DNA of 64,000 nt, from NCBI RefSeq assembly GCF_009834225.1, contig NZ_CP047176.1, forward strand, positions 3,100,001 through 3,164,000, read 5' to 3'. The stretch is from Rathayibacter sp. VKM Ac-2759. Lineage in GTDB: Bacteria; Actinomycetota; Actinomycetes; Actinomycetales; Microbacteriaceae. The notes under the pieces are model-generated. The model was not told the origin of the DNA, searched no databases, and was given only the letters and a program-made list of their open reading frames with translations. Positions 49,688 to 58,638 of this stretch are shown piece after piece; the first letter of the stretch is position 1; every line of letters starts with the position of its first letter. Position numbers and translations under genes: made by a program.

Positions 49688-51166
49688 ATGACCGAGACGT
49701 CGACCGAGCGCGCCGTTGGCGCGCCTCCCGCACCCGACCGTCGAGCCTGGCGATCCCTCGTCGTGCTCCTCGCGGGCATGTTCATCGCGCTCCTCGACAC
49801 GACGATCGTCAACGTCGCGCTGCCCACGATCCGCACGACCCTCGACGCGTCGGAGTCGACCCTCTCGTGGATCATCTCGGGCTACGCGCTGGCCTTCGGG
49901 CTCGCGCTGATCCCGAGCGGACGGCTCGGCGACCGCTTCGGCCACAAGTGGGTCTTCGTCAGCGGGATCGCGCTGTTCACCGTCGCGAGCTTCGCCTGCG
50001 GCCTCGCGGCCGACGACGTGCAGCTCGTCATCGCGCGCGTCGTCCAGGGACTCGCGGGCGGCATGTTCGTGCCCGCGGTCAACGCCTACATCCAGCTGCT
50101 GTTCCGCGGGCCCTCGCGGGGCAGGGCGTTCGCGGTGATGGGCGCCGTCCTCGGCGTCTCGTCGGCGCTCGGCCCGATCATCGGCGGACTCATCATCCAG
50201 GCGTTCGGCGACGAGAACGGCTGGCGCCTGGTCTTCTGGGTGAACCTCCCGATCGGCGTCGCGACGCTCATCGCCGCGGCGATGCTCCTCCCGACCCGCC
50301 GCGAGCTCGAGGCCGGCGACCGCGCGCCGAGCGGAGGCGTCGACTGGCTCGGCCTGATCCTCGTCTCGGGCGGTCTGGTCGCCCTCCTCGTGCCGCTCAT
50401 CCAGGGCGAGGACGAGGGCTGGCCGCTCTGGACCTTCCTCTCGATCGCGGGCGGAGTGATCCTGCTCGCCGCGTTCGGCGCCTGGGAGGTCGCGTACACC
50501 CGTCGCGGCCGCGCGCCGCTCGTGCCGCCGACGCTCTTCCGCCACCCCGCGTTCACCGGAGGCGTCGTCCTCGCACTGGTCTACTTCGCGGCCTTCACGA
50601 GCATCTTCTTCACCATCTCGCTGCTCTGGCAGTCTGGCCTCGGCCACACGGCGCTGGAGTCGGGCCTCGTCTCGATCCCGTTCGCGATCGGCAGCATCAT
50701 CAGCGCCTCGCAGAGCAACCGACTCACCGCGCGGCTCGGCCGCAACGTGCTCGTGCTGGGCAGCGGGCTGCTCGCCGTCGGCCTGATCTGGGTGTGGCTG
50801 GTGCTGCTGACGGCGACGCCCGACTCCCTCACCAACTGGCAGCTGCTCGCTCCCCTCTTCATCGCGGGAGTCGGCAACGGCTTCTTCATCGCGCCGAACG
50901 TGCAGTTCATCGTCGCGACGGTCGACCCGCAGGACGCGGGAGCGGCGAGCGGAGTCATCTCGGCGATCCAGCGGATCGGCTCGGCGGTGGGCATCGCGGC
51001 GATCGGCAGCGTGCTCTTCGGCGGCCTGGTCATCACCGGGCCCGACACCGTCGCCTCCGGCTTCCTCGACGCCGCGGCTCCCGCGATGCTCGTCAGCGCC
51101 CTGATGGCGGTCGCGGCCTTCGCGCTCGTCTTCGTGCTGCCGAAGTCGGTGTCGCGCCGGGGCTGA
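49688..51166 (+). CDS. DHA2-family MFS exporter
   Basis: 492 residues, 14 membrane helices. Motif D1 IALLDTTIVNVALPTIRTTL, motif A SGRLGDRFGHKWVFV, motif C GAVLGVSSALGPIIGGLI. Closest to the EmrB/QacA group. The 128-bp gap before it has no clear repeat or -10; an AAAGG about 13 nt before the ATG is the only ribosome-binding-like sequence. Third DHA2 pump of the window, without an adjacent dedicated regulator. Converges with hemL. Confidence 0.9.
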   Translation: MTETSTERAVGAPPAPDRRAWRSLVVLLAGMFIALLDTTIVNVALPTIRTTLDASESTLSWIISGYALAFGLALIPSGRLGDRFGHKWVFVSGIALFTVASFACGLAADDVQLVIARVVQGLAGGMFVPAVNAYIQLLFRGPSRGRAFAVMGAVLGVSSALGPIIGGLIIQAFGDENGWRLVFWVNLPIGVATLIAAAMLLPTRRELEAGDRAPSGGVDWLGLILVSGGLVALLVPLIQGEDEGWPLWTFLSIAGGVILLAAFGAWEVAYTRRGRAPLVPPTLFRHPAFTGGVVLALVYFAAFTSIFFTISLLWQSGLGHTALESGLVSIPFAIGSIISASQSNRLTARLGRNVLVLGSGLLAVGLIWVWLVLLTATPDSLTNWQLLAPLFIAGVGNGFFIAPNVQFIVATVDPQDAGAASGVISAIQRIGSAVGIAAIGSVLFGGLVITGPDTVASGFLDAAAPAMLVSALMAVAAFALVFVLPKSVSRRG

Positions 51167-51181
51167 GCACCGGCCCGAGCG

Positions 51182-52516
51182 CTACGGGCGCGCTGCCGCC
51201 GCGGCCTTCGCGGCGGCCGGCAGCGCGTCGACGATCCGGCCGATCGCGGCGTCGTCGTGGGCTGCCGAGACGAACCACGCCTCGAACACCGACGGCGGCA
51301 GCGAGACCCCCGCGTCGAGCATCGCGTGGAAGAACGCGGGGTACCGGAACGCCTCCTGCGCCTGCACCTCGGCGTAGTCGCGGACGGGCCGCCCGAGGTC
51401 GGTGAACACGAAGCTGAAGAGGCTGCCCGCGGTCTGCACCGCGTGCGCCACGCCCTCGGCCGAGAGCGCCGCCGAGACCTCGCGCTGAAGGGTCAGCGCC
51501 GTCGCGTCGAGCGCCGCGTACACCGACTCATCGGCGAGCTGCAGCGTCCGGATCCCCGCCGCGACCGCGACCGGGTTCCCCGACAGCGTGCCCGCCTGGT
51601 ACACCGGCCCGAGCGGAGCCAGGTGGTCCATCACGTCGGCGCGGCCGCCGAGCGCGGCCACGGGCATGCCGCCTCCGATGACCTTGCCGAAGGTGTAGAG
51701 ATCGGCGCGGTACGGCGCCTCGGCGTCGCGGTTCTCGAGACCCCACCAGCCGCCGGCGCTGACGCGGAACCCGGTGAGCACCTCGTCCATGATCAGCAGC
51801 GAGCCGTTGGCGTGCACGAGCTCGGCGAGTGCCGCGTTGAAGCCGGGAGCGGGCGGGACGACGCCCATGTTGGCGGCCGCCGCCTCCGTGATCACGGCGG
51901 CGATCTCGGAGCCGCGCTCCGCGAGGACCGCGCGCACCGCCTCCAGGTCGTTGTAGGGCAGCACGATCGTCTGCGCCGCCGTCGCCGCGGTCACGCCGGC
52001 GGAGGCGGGCAGCGCGAGCGTCGCGAGGCCCGAGCCGGCGTCGGCCAGCAGCCCGTCCGAGTGGCCGTGGTAGTGGCCCGAGAACTTGATCAGCAGATCG
52101 CGACCGGTCACGCCGCGGGCGAGGCGGATCGCCGTCATCGTCGCCTCGGTCCCCGTCGAGACGAGCCGCAGCTTCTCGATGGGCGAGACGCCGCCCGCGG
52201 TGATGCGCGCCTCGACCAGCTCGGCGAGCTCGGTCTCGGCGGGGGTCGACGCGCCGAACGACAGACCGCGGGACGCGGCGTCCTGCACCGCCGCGACGAC
52301 CTCGGGGTGGGCGTGGCCGAGCACGGCCGGACCCCACGAGCAGACGAGGTCGACGTACTCGCGACCGTCGGCGTCGGTGATGTACGGACCCGTCGCCGAG
52401 ACCATGAAGCGCGGCGTGCCGCCGACCGAGCGGAACGCTCTGACCGGCGAGTTCACGCCTCCGGGGATCGCGTGGCGGGCACGCTCGTACAGGGTGTCGT
52501 TCGCGGAGGCAGTCAC
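51182..52516 (-). CDS. hemL: Glutamate-1-semialdehyde 2,1-aminomutase
   Basis: 444 residues, PLP fold type I. PLP lysine is Lys278 in [16 protein letters not shown]; other marks are [32 protein letters not shown] and [10 protein letters not shown]. Makes 5-aminolevulinate from glutamate semialdehyde produced by HemA. GTG start with TATCGT (52523-52528) 6 nt upstream whose spacer also includes GGAGG, so it can be read leaderless or otherwise. Last gene of the heme run. Confidence 0.94.
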   Translation of the reverse strand: MTASANDTLYERARHAIPGGVNSPVRAFRSVGGTPRFMVSATGPYITDADGREYVDLVCSWGPAVLGHAHPEVVAAVQDAASRGLSFGASTPAETELAELVEARITAGGVSPIEKLRLVSTGTEATMTAIRLARGVTGRDLLIKFSGHYHGHSDGLLADAGSGLATLALPASAGVTAATAAQTIVLPYNDLEAVRAVLAERGSEIAAVITEAAAANMGVVPPAPGFNAALAELVHANGSLLIMDEVLTGFRVSAGGWWGLENRDAEAPYRADLYTFGKVIGGGMPVAALGGRADVMDHLAPLGPVYQAGTLSGNPVAVAAGIRTLQLADESVYAALDATALTLQREVSAALSAEGVAHAVQTAGSLFSFVFTDLGRPVRDYAEVQAQEAFRYPAFFHAMLDAGVSLPPSVFEAWFVSAAHDDAAIGRIVDALPAAAKAAAAARP

Positions 52517-52522
52517 CCCTCC

Positions 52523-52528
52523 ACGATA
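52523..52528 (-). promoter_or_regulatory. Leaderless-type -10 element of hemL (TATCGT)
   Basis: TATCGT with the spacer GGAGGG (6 nt) before GTG 52516. The same bases can serve as a ribosome-binding site when read from an upstream transcript. Confidence 0.5.
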
Positions 52529-52579
52529 CGGGGCGTACCTCGGCGGATCCCGGGCGCGCTGCTCCCGGGCATCCCGCGT

Positions 52580-53551
52580 CTACTTCAGCAGATCACGGGC
52601 GATCTCGACCGCCCAGTAGGTGAGCACGGCGTCGGCGCCCGCGCGGAGGATCCCGGTCACGGACTCGAGGATCGCCGGCTCGCGCGAGATCCAGCCGTTC
52701 GCGGCGGCGGCCTCGATCATCGCGTACTCCCCCGACACCTGGTACGCCCAGACGGGCACGTCCGACACGGCGGCGACGTCCGAGAGCACGTCGAGGTAGC
52801 TCATCGCGGGCTTCACCATCACGACGTCCGCACCCTCGGCGAGGTCGAGCGTCGCCTCGCGCAGGCCCTCGCGGCGGTTCGCCGGATCCTGCTGGTAGGT
52901 GCGCCGGTCGCCCTCGAGCGTCGACTGCACCGCCTCGCGGAACGGCCCGTAGAAGCTGGAGGCGTACTTCGCGGAGTACGCGAGGATCGCGGTGTCGAGG
53001 TGCCCCGCCCCGTCGAGCGCCGAGCGGATCGCGCCGACCTGGCCGTCCATCATCCCCGAGAGCCCCAGCAGGTGCGAGCCCGCGTCGGCCTGCGCCAGCG
53101 CCATCTCCTCGTAGCGGAGGAGCGTCGCGTCGTTGTCGACGCGGCCGCGCGCATCGAGCACCCCGCAGTGGCCGTGGTCGGTGAACTCGTCGAGGCAGAG
53201 GTCGGTCTGCACGACGAGGTCGTCGCCGACCTCCTCGACCACGGCGCGCGTGGCCGCGTTGAGCACACCGTCGGGATCGGTCGCCCCCGAGCCGACCGCG
53301 TCGCGCGTCGTCGGCACCCCGAAGAGCATGACGCCGCCGATGCCGGCCTCCGCAGCCTCCGTCACCGCGCCCCGCACGCTGTCGAGCGAGTGGTGCAGCA
53401 CCCCCGGCATCGAGCCGATCGCGCGGGGCTCGGTGATCCCCTCGGCGACGAAGAGCGGGAGGACGAGCTGGGCCGGGTGGATGCGGGTCTCCTGCACGAG
53501 CCGGCGCAGCGCCGGGGTGGTGCGGAGTCGCCGCGGACGAATGGCGGTCAT
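52580..53551 (-). CDS. hemB: Delta-aminolevulinic acid dehydratase (porphobilinogen synthase)
   Basis: 323 residues. Schiff-base lysines in [13 protein letters not shown] and Lys247 in [10 protein letters not shown]. The metal loop reads [14 protein letters not shown]: the outer two cysteines of the zinc type are present, the middle one is Asp, an intermediate pattern. Condenses two 5-aminolevulinates to porphobilinogen. ATG 53551 has TAGGCT (53559-53564) 7 nt upstream, so the gene is transcribed on its own and not only from the hemD side, where an inserted gene interrupts the run. Confidence 0.95.
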   Translation of the reverse strand: MTAIRPRRLRTTPALRRLVQETRIHPAQLVLPLFVAEGITEPRAIGSMPGVLHHSLDSVRGAVTEAAEAGIGGVMLFGVPTTRDAVGSGATDPDGVLNAATRAVVEEVGDDLVVQTDLCLDEFTDHGHCGVLDARGRVDNDATLLRYEEMALAQADAGSHLLGLSGMMDGQVGAIRSALDGAGHLDTAILAYSAKYASSFYGPFREAVQSTLEGDRRTYQQDPANRREGLREATLDLAEGADVVMVKPAMSYLDVLSDVAAVSDVPVWAYQVSGEYAMIEAAAANGWISREPAILESVTGILRAGADAVLTYWAVEIARDLLK

Positions 53552-53558
53552 GGGATCC

Positions 53559-53564
53559 AGCCTA
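53559..53564 (-). promoter_or_regulatory. Leaderless-type -10 element of hemB (TAGGCT)
   Basis: TAGGCT with a 7-nt gap to the hemB ATG; it lies between hemB and the first 71-bp repeat, so hemB keeps its promoter despite the insertion upstream. Confidence 0.5.
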
Positions 53565-53592
53565 ATCCGGGCCGGATGGAGGCCCTCTGGGT

Positions 53593-53663
53593 GCACGACA
53601 TCAGCTGAGAAGGGGGTGCCTCGGCTGTCGAGCGAGACCCACCGCTCCTGGCTGATGTTGTGC
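53593..53663. repeat. 71-bp structured repeat, left copy
   Basis: Ends in 13-base arms, GCACGACATCAGC and GCTGATGTTGTGC, fully pairing in RNA with one G-U. Inside is a second stem: GGGT and CTCGGCT on the left, AGCGAG and ACCC on the right, loop GTCG. A direct copy, 65 of 71 bases identical, lies at 54643-54713 on the other side of the DUF559 gene. Confidence 0.85.
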
Positions 53664-53750
53664 GTCCTCCACCATTCCCTCCGCGCCACGTCGTCCCCAG
53701 AATGCTGTGCGGCCGGTCATCCGGACTGAGCAGACGGGCATGGTCTGCGG

Positions 53751-54623
53751 ATGCGCGAACTCCTCACCCTCCTGATGTCGGGCGGCGGCTTCGCGCCGGC
53801 GCGAGCGCTGCGGGACGCCGGCATCCCGCGGTCGGTCCTCGAGCAGGCGCTCGCGTCCGGAGACGTCGTCCGCGCCCGCCGCGGGTGGTACGCGCTGCCG
53901 ACCGCACCGCCCCTCGAACTCGCGGCCGTTCGGGCAGGCGGGCTCCTGACCTGCGTATCCCTGCTGCACCACCTCGGGCTCTGGACCGTCGACCGACCCG
54001 CGTTGCACCTCGCACTCGGCGGCTCGTTCGTCCACGAGCTGCGCCCGGGGTCGGTCGGGCACTGGCGCCGCTGGCCGGGCCAGGGCAGACGCTCGTTCTC
54101 ACAGGACGGCCTCGGCGCTGCGATCCTGCATCTCGTGACGTGCGTGAAGGAGGACGACGCGATCGTCACGATCGATTCCGCCCTGAACAAGGGCCTGCTC
54201 ACGGCGGACGACCTCTCCGACCTCCGAGCTCTCGCGCCGATCGGCAAGCGGGCCCTGTTCGATCGCGTCGACGGGCGGAGCCAGTCGGGTCTCGAGACGA
54301 AGACCCGGCTGAGCACCCGCCGTCACAACGTCCGCGTGCGCACCCAGGTCGTCATCCCCGGGGTCGGCCACGTCGACGAGGTCATCGGAGACCGCCTGGT
54401 GCTCGAGAGCGACGGCTACCGCTTCCACTCCAGCCTCGAGCAGTTCCGTGAGGACCGACGCCGGGACCTCGAGCTGGCCCGCCAGGAGTACCTCTGCATC
54501 CGGCTCGACAACCACCAGATCATGGAGGACTGGCCGCGCACCGAGGAGGCCCTCTTCACCATCATCCGCAGGAACGAGCACCTCTGGTCGGCGGCGCAGC
54601 GCCGTCGCCACGGTCTCGGATGA
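53751..54623 (+). CDS. AbiEi-HTH / DUF559 (Vsr-like nuclease) protein inserted in the heme locus
   Basis: 290 residues. The N-terminal 60 residues form an AbiEi-antitoxin-like winged helix (SGGGFAPARALRDAG, RRGWYALP). The C-terminal part is a DUF559/very-short-patch-repair-like PD-(D/E)xK domain: Asp209 in GHVDEVIG, Glu219-x-Asp221 in VLESDGYRFH, and DRRRD at 235-239, then QEYLCIRL. Known family, common in actinobacteria, activity untested. Opposite in direction to the heme genes and flanked by 71-bp repeats. CATGGT 6 nt before the ATG suggests its own promoter. Encoded protein could nick or cut DNA. Confidence 0.8.
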   Translation: MRELLTLLMSGGGFAPARALRDAGIPRSVLEQALASGDVVRARRGWYALPTAPPLELAAVRAGGLLTCVSLLHHLGLWTVDRPALHLALGGSFVHELRPGSVGHWRRWPGQGRRSFSQDGLGAAILHLVTCVKEDDAIVTIDSALNKGLLTADDLSDLRALAPIGKRALFDRVDGRSQSGLETKTRLSTRRHNVRVRTQVVIPGVGHVDEVIGDRLVLESDGYRFHSSLEQFREDRRRDLELARQEYLCIRLDNHQIMEDWPRTEEALFTIIRRNEHLWSAAQRRRHGLG

Positions 54624-54642
54624 GGTCTGACGCCGCTTCCGC

Positions 54643-54713
54643 GCAGAACATCAGCTGAGAAGGGGGTACCTCGGCTGTCGGGCGAGGCCCACCGGTCCTG
54701 GCTGATGTTGTGC
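54643..54713. repeat. 71-bp structured repeat, right copy
   Basis: Same orientation as the left copy. Differences within the inner stem are A to G in the right arm twice, turning U-A into U-G pairs, plus a change in a bulge, one near the unpaired side and two in the outer arm. Fold is kept. It lies 15 bp beyond the hemD stop and could double as hemD's terminator. Confidence 0.85.
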
Positions 54714-54728
54714 AGTCCGGACCTGGGC

Positions 54729-55526
54729 TCAGCGGCCGGCGCGCTCGGAGGCGACGCGGGCGACCGCGTCGATCAGCGACGAGGCCGAGCGCTCGTCGGC
54801 GACGACGTCGACGCGGAGGCCCGACGCCCGCGCGTCCTTGGCCGTCTGCGGGCCGATCGCGGCGACAAGCGTCGTCTCGGGTACCGGGCCGAGCTGCTGC
54901 TGCACCTGCTCGGCGACGCTCCCCGAGGTGACGAGGATCGCGTGCACCGCGCCGCTCGCGACGTCGGACACGACGCGGTCCTCGACCGGCACGCCGACGG
55001 TGCGGTACGCGACCACCGAGCGCACGTCGTGCCCGATGCGCGTGAGGCCCTCGGTCAACAGGGGCTTCGCGATCTCGGAGCGCAGCGTGAGGATGCGCAG
55101 CGGGTGGCGGCCGCCCGTCGCCTCGGCCCACTCGGCGAGCAGACCGCGCGCGGAGTTGTCCTCGGACGGCACCAGATCGACCGAGTAGCCCGCGGCGACG
55201 AGCGCGGCGGCCGTCGTCTCGCCGACCGCGGCGACCTTGGTGGTCGACGGCACCGTCGTGCGCAGGAGCGAGAGCACGTCGACCGTCGTCGCGCTCGTCA
55301 CCGTCATCCAGTCGAAGGCGCCGGCCTCGAGGTCGGCGAGAGCCTGCTCGAGCGCCGGGAAGTCGTCGGTCGGCGCGAAGTTGATCATCGGGGCGACGAC
55401 CGGAGAGGCGCCCTTGGCGCGCAGCGCGGCGGCGACTCCATCACCCCAGGGACCTCCACGGGGGACGAGGATGCGCCACCCCTGCAACGGCTTCTCCCAC
55501 TGGGAGTAGGCGGCGGGGACGATCAC
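54729..55526 (-). CDS. hemD: Uroporphyrinogen-III synthase
   Basis: 265 residues, the two-lobed HemD fold. Recognisable parts are GWRILVPRGGPWGDGV at the start, FDWMTVTSATTVDVL, KVAAVGETTAAAL and ILVTSGSVAEQVQQQL, the last two hallmarks of the family. Closes hydroxymethylbilane with inversion of ring D. GTG start overlaps the hemC stop. A weakly conserved family, so assignment rests on context as much as sequence. After hemD the run is broken by the DUF559 insertion. Confidence 0.9.
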   Translation of the reverse strand: MIVPAAYSQWEKPLQGWRILVPRGGPWGDGVAAALRAKGASPVVAPMINFAPTDDFPALEQALADLEAGAFDWMTVTSATTVDVLSLLRTTVPSTTKVAAVGETTAAALVAAGYSVDLVPSEDNSARGLLAEWAEATGGRHPLRILTLRSEIAKPLLTEGLTRIGHDVRSVVAYRTVGVPVEDRVVSDVASGAVHAILVTSGSVAEQVQQQLGPVPETTLVAAIGPQTAKDARASGLRVDVVADERSASSLIDAVARVASERAGR

Positions 55527-56524
55527 GAAGGGGCTCCCAGGGGTGCGAGGTCGGCGGCACCCGCACCGAGAAGCGCGTCAGCGAGCACGGAGCCGCAGCG
55601 GAACGCGGCTTCGACGACGGGCAGTTCCCGACCACGATACTGCGAATCCGCCCGATGTCGACCTCTGCCCACCGAACTGTTATCGATCGACTCCGCCACC
55701 TCCCGTACGAGGGACGCAGAACCGTCGGTCGCGAAGACGACACCGCGGAGGAGCACCTCGTCGTCGCGGACCGTCGCGGTCGCTCCGATCGGCGCCGCGC
55801 AGCCTGCCTCGAGCACGGCGAGCAGCGCCCGCTCGGCCGTGATGGCGGCGCGCGTCGCGACGTGCTCGACCGCGTCCAGCGCGGCGCGCAGCTCGTCGGT
55901 GGGCTCCTCGTCGCGCACCTCGATCGCGAGCGCGCCCTGCCCGGGCGCGTGCGGCGAGACGCCGAAGTCGAGGATCTCGGTGATGGCCTCGGTGCGCCCG
56001 AGACGGCGGAGTCCGGAGACGGCGAGCACGATCGCGTCCAGCGGCGCGTCGCTCTCGTCGGTCACCCGGCGCAGGCGCGTGTCGATGTTGCCGCGGATGT
56101 CCACGATGTCGAGGTCGGGCCGGGCGGCGAGCAGGGCGGCCCGGCGGCGCGGCGAGCCGGTGCCGACCCGGGCGCCCTCGGGCAGGGTCAGCAGCGTGCG
56201 GCCGTCGCGGGCGCAGAGCGCGTCGCGCGGATCCTCCCGCTCGGGGACGGCGCCGAGCACGAGCCCCTCGACCGGAGCCGTCGGCAGGTCCTTCAGCGAG
56301 TGCACGATCGCATCGCAGCGACCGGCGAGCAGGGCGTCGCGGAGGGCGCTGACGAACACGCCCGTGCCGCCGAGCGAGGCGAGCGATCCGCGCATGCGGT
56401 CGCCGTCCGACTCGATGCGCACCAGTTCGACCGGGACGCCCGCCGCGGCGGACATCCGGTCGGCCGTCATCCGGGTCTGCGCCACCGCGAGCGCGCTCGC
56501 GCGGGTGCCGACGCGAATGCTCAC
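55523..56524 (-). CDS. hemC: Hydroxymethylbilane synthase (porphobilinogen deaminase)
   Basis: 333 residues. The dipyrromethane cofactor cysteine is Cys242 in LEAGCAAPIGA; substrate-site arginines occur in GSPRRRAAL and RGNIDTRLRR, and catalytic Asp in HSLKDLP. Polymerises four porphobilinogens. GTG start, 16 bp after the cpfC stop. The C-terminal domain is slightly long. Confidence 0.95.
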   Translation of the reverse strand: MSIRVGTRASALAVAQTRMTADRMSAAAGVPVELVRIESDGDRMRGSLASLGGTGVFVSALRDALLAGRCDAIVHSLKDLPTAPVEGLVLGAVPEREDPRDALCARDGRTLLTLPEGARVGTGSPRRRAALLAARPDLDIVDIRGNIDTRLRRVTDESDAPLDAIVLAVSGLRRLGRTEAITEILDFGVSPHAPGQGALAIEVRDEEPTDELRAALDAVEHVATRAAITAERALLAVLEAGCAAPIGATATVRDDEVLLRGVVFATDGSASLVREVAESIDNSSVGRGRHRADSQYRGRELPVVEAAFRCGSVLADALLGAGAADLAPLGAPS

Positions 56525-56540
56525 GAAGCGGTGCCGCGGA

Positions 56541-57761
56541 TCACGGGGCGACGCCGGCGAGGGCGGGCTTGAAGCCCGCGCGGACGTTCTCGCAGCAGCC
56601 CGGACGGCAGACGTCGTACCAGGGCCCGAGCGCGGTCAGCGACGGCCGGTCCCCGACCGGGGTGCCGTGGACGCGCTCCATCACGAGGTCGACGAGACCG
56701 GCCACGTAGGCCGGGTCGGTGCCGGGGGTGGCCACGCGGATCGCGACGAGCCCGTTCTCCTCCGACGTCTCGAGCGCCTCGTTGTCGAGGTCCCACATGA
56801 CCTCCATGTGGTCCGACACGAAGCCGAGCGGCACGATGACGACGGCCTTGCGGCCCTGCGCGGGCAGCTCCGCGATCGCGTCGTTGATGTCGGGCTCGAG
56901 CCACGGCTGCGTGGGCGGGCCGGAGCGCGACTGGTAGACGAGCTGCCACGGCACGTCGACGGTCGTCGCGGCGGCCATGACGACCTCCGCGACCGCGAGA
57001 TGCTGCGCCTCGTAGGCGCCGCCGGGACCGAAGCCGTGCACGTCGACGACCGTGCCGTCGTCGTGCCGCTCGTGCGGTCCGCTGCGCTCGGCGTCGGCCA
57101 TGGGGATCGAGTGCGTCGAGAACAGCACCTCCACCTCGGTGGCGAGGTCGAGGCCGGGGAGGCGCTCCTGCAGCTGCTCGAGACCGTCGTGCAGCGCCTT
57201 GACGAACGGCATGACGAAGCCCGGGTGGTCGAAGAACTGGCGCACCTTGTCGATCCGCAGCTCGCCCTCGAGGCCGGTGGCGTCGAGCGCGGCCGCGTAG
57301 TCCTCGCGGTACTGCCGGCAGGACGAGAAGGAGGAGTAGGCGCTGGTCGCGATGGCGATCAGGTTCGAGAAGCCGCGCTCCTTCGCCTCCGCCACCGCCT
57401 CGCTCATGTAGGGCGCCCAGTTGCGGTTGCCCCAGATCACGGGCAGGTCGATGCCGCGGTTCGCGAGCTCGGCCTCGAGCGCCGCCTTCAGCGCGCGGTT
57501 CTGCGCGTTGATCGGGCTGACGCCGCCGAAGTGCCGGTAGTGGTGCGCGACCTCCTCGAGGCGCTCCTCGGGGATCCCGCGGCCGCGGGTGACGTTGCGG
57601 AGGAAGGGGATGACGTCGTCCTGCCCCTCCGGGCCGCCGAAGCCGGCGAGGAGGATCGCGTCGTAGGCGACGGGCTCCTCGACGTGCTCCGGTCCGCTCG
57701 AGGCGGCGGGGGTCGCCCCGCGCACCAGGATCTGCGGCGAGTCTGCGGTCGTGTCGCTCAT
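56541..57761 (-). CDS. cpfC: Coproporphyrin III ferrochelatase
   Basis: 406 residues. Core motifs LLAGFGGPEGQDDVIPFL, HYRHFGGVSPINAQ, FSTHSIPM with the catalytic His and VIVPLGFVSDHMEVMWDLD with the catalytic Glu. The C-terminal WYDVCRPGCCENVR supplies cysteines of the [2Fe-2S] cluster found in actinobacterial enzymes. Inserts iron into coproporphyrin III in the coproporphyrin-dependent pathway, whose other members (CgoX, ChdC) are here too. Overlaps chdC by ATGA. An N-terminal extension of about 30 residues precedes the core. Confidence 0.93.
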   Translation of the reverse strand: MSDTTADSPQILVRGATPAASSGPEHVEEPVAYDAILLAGFGGPEGQDDVIPFLRNVTRGRGIPEERLEEVAHHYRHFGGVSPINAQNRALKAALEAELANRGIDLPVIWGNRNWAPYMSEAVAEAKERGFSNLIAIATSAYSSFSSCRQYREDYAAALDATGLEGELRIDKVRQFFDHPGFVMPFVKALHDGLEQLQERLPGLDLATEVEVLFSTHSIPMADAERSGPHERHDDGTVVDVHGFGPGGAYEAQHLAVAEVVMAAATTVDVPWQLVYQSRSGPPTQPWLEPDINDAIAELPAQGRKAVVIVPLGFVSDHMEVMWDLDNEALETSEENGLVAIRVATPGTDPAYVAGLVDLVMERVHGTPVGDRPSLTALGPWYDVCRPGCCENVRAGFKPALAGVAP

Positions 57762-58537
57762 CGGAGCACCTCTGCGATCTGGTCGGCCTCGATGCGCCGA
57801 CCCGTGTAGAACGGGACCTCTTCGCGCACGTGCCTGCGCGCCTCCGTCGCTCGGAGATCGCGCATGAGGTCGACGAGGTTGACGAGCTCCTCGTCCTCGA
57901 GCGCGAGGATCCACTCGTAGTCGCCGAGCGAGAACGAGGCGACGGTGTTGGTGAGCACGGAGCGGAAGCGGGAGCCCTGGCGGCCGTGCTGGGCGAGCAT
58001 GGCGCGGCGCTCCTCCTCCGGGAGGATGTACCACTCGTAGGAGCGGACGAACGGGTAGACCGTGAGCCAGCGCGCCGGCGCCTTGCCGCGCATGTACGCC
58101 GGCAGGTGGTTCGCGCTGAACTCCGCGTCGCGGTGCACGCCCATCGCGTTCCACGTCGGCAGCAGGCCGACGAGCAGCTCGGTGCGGCGCAGCTCGCGGT
58201 ACGCGCGCTGCAGCTCCTCGGGCTCGGAGCCGGTGAGCCAGAGCATGATGTCGGCGTCGGCGCGCAGGGCCGAGACGTCGTAGGTCCCGCGGACGGTCAC
58301 ACCCTCGTCGGCGAGCTGTGCGACGACGTGCTCGTACTGCTCGACGGCCGAGGGCACGGCGTCGTCGGAGAGGGTGAACGGACGTGCGGGATCCCTGCGG
58401 AGAACCGCCCAGAGCGTGTATCCCAGGGCCTGATCGGCGGGAGCCGGATCGGCGGGGGGCTGCGACGCCGGAGCGGCAGCGCTCGTGTCGGGGGCGGACT
58501 GAACGGGACCCGCCGGATCGGCGGTCTGATCGGTCAT
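57758..58537 (-). CDS. chdC: Coproheme decarboxylase (HemQ/ChdC)
   Basis: 259 residues. The N-terminal 35 residues are Ala/Pro-rich and disordered. The chlorite-dismutase-like core includes YTLWAVLRRD, MGVHRDAEFSANHLPAYMRG, and TVYPFVRSYEWYILP with the catalytic tyrosine. Removes two carboxyls from coproheme to give heme b using peroxide. ATG 58537 was chosen over 58570, which reads through a basic stretch. Start of the chdC-cpfC-hemC-hemD series, with a new gap of 101 bp upstream. Confidence 0.93.
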   Translation of the reverse strand: MTDQTADPAGPVQSAPDTSAAAPASQPPADPAPADQALGYTLWAVLRRDPARPFTLSDDAVPSAVEQYEHVVAQLADEGVTVRGTYDVSALRADADIMLWLTGSEPEELQRAYRELRRTELLVGLLPTWNAMGVHRDAEFSANHLPAYMRGKAPARWLTVYPFVRSYEWYILPEEERRAMLAQHGRQGSRFRSVLTNTVASFSLGDYEWILALEDEELVNLVDLMRDLRATEARRHVREEVPFYTGRRIEADQIAEVLR

Positions 58538-58638
58538 TGGTCCATCATCCCTCCGCCTGTGCCGATGCACAAAAGCGACGGAGGCTCTGGCGCCCGAGGG
58601 CTCGGGACGCTAGCGATCGGCGGCCGGTCGGCCCCCGG

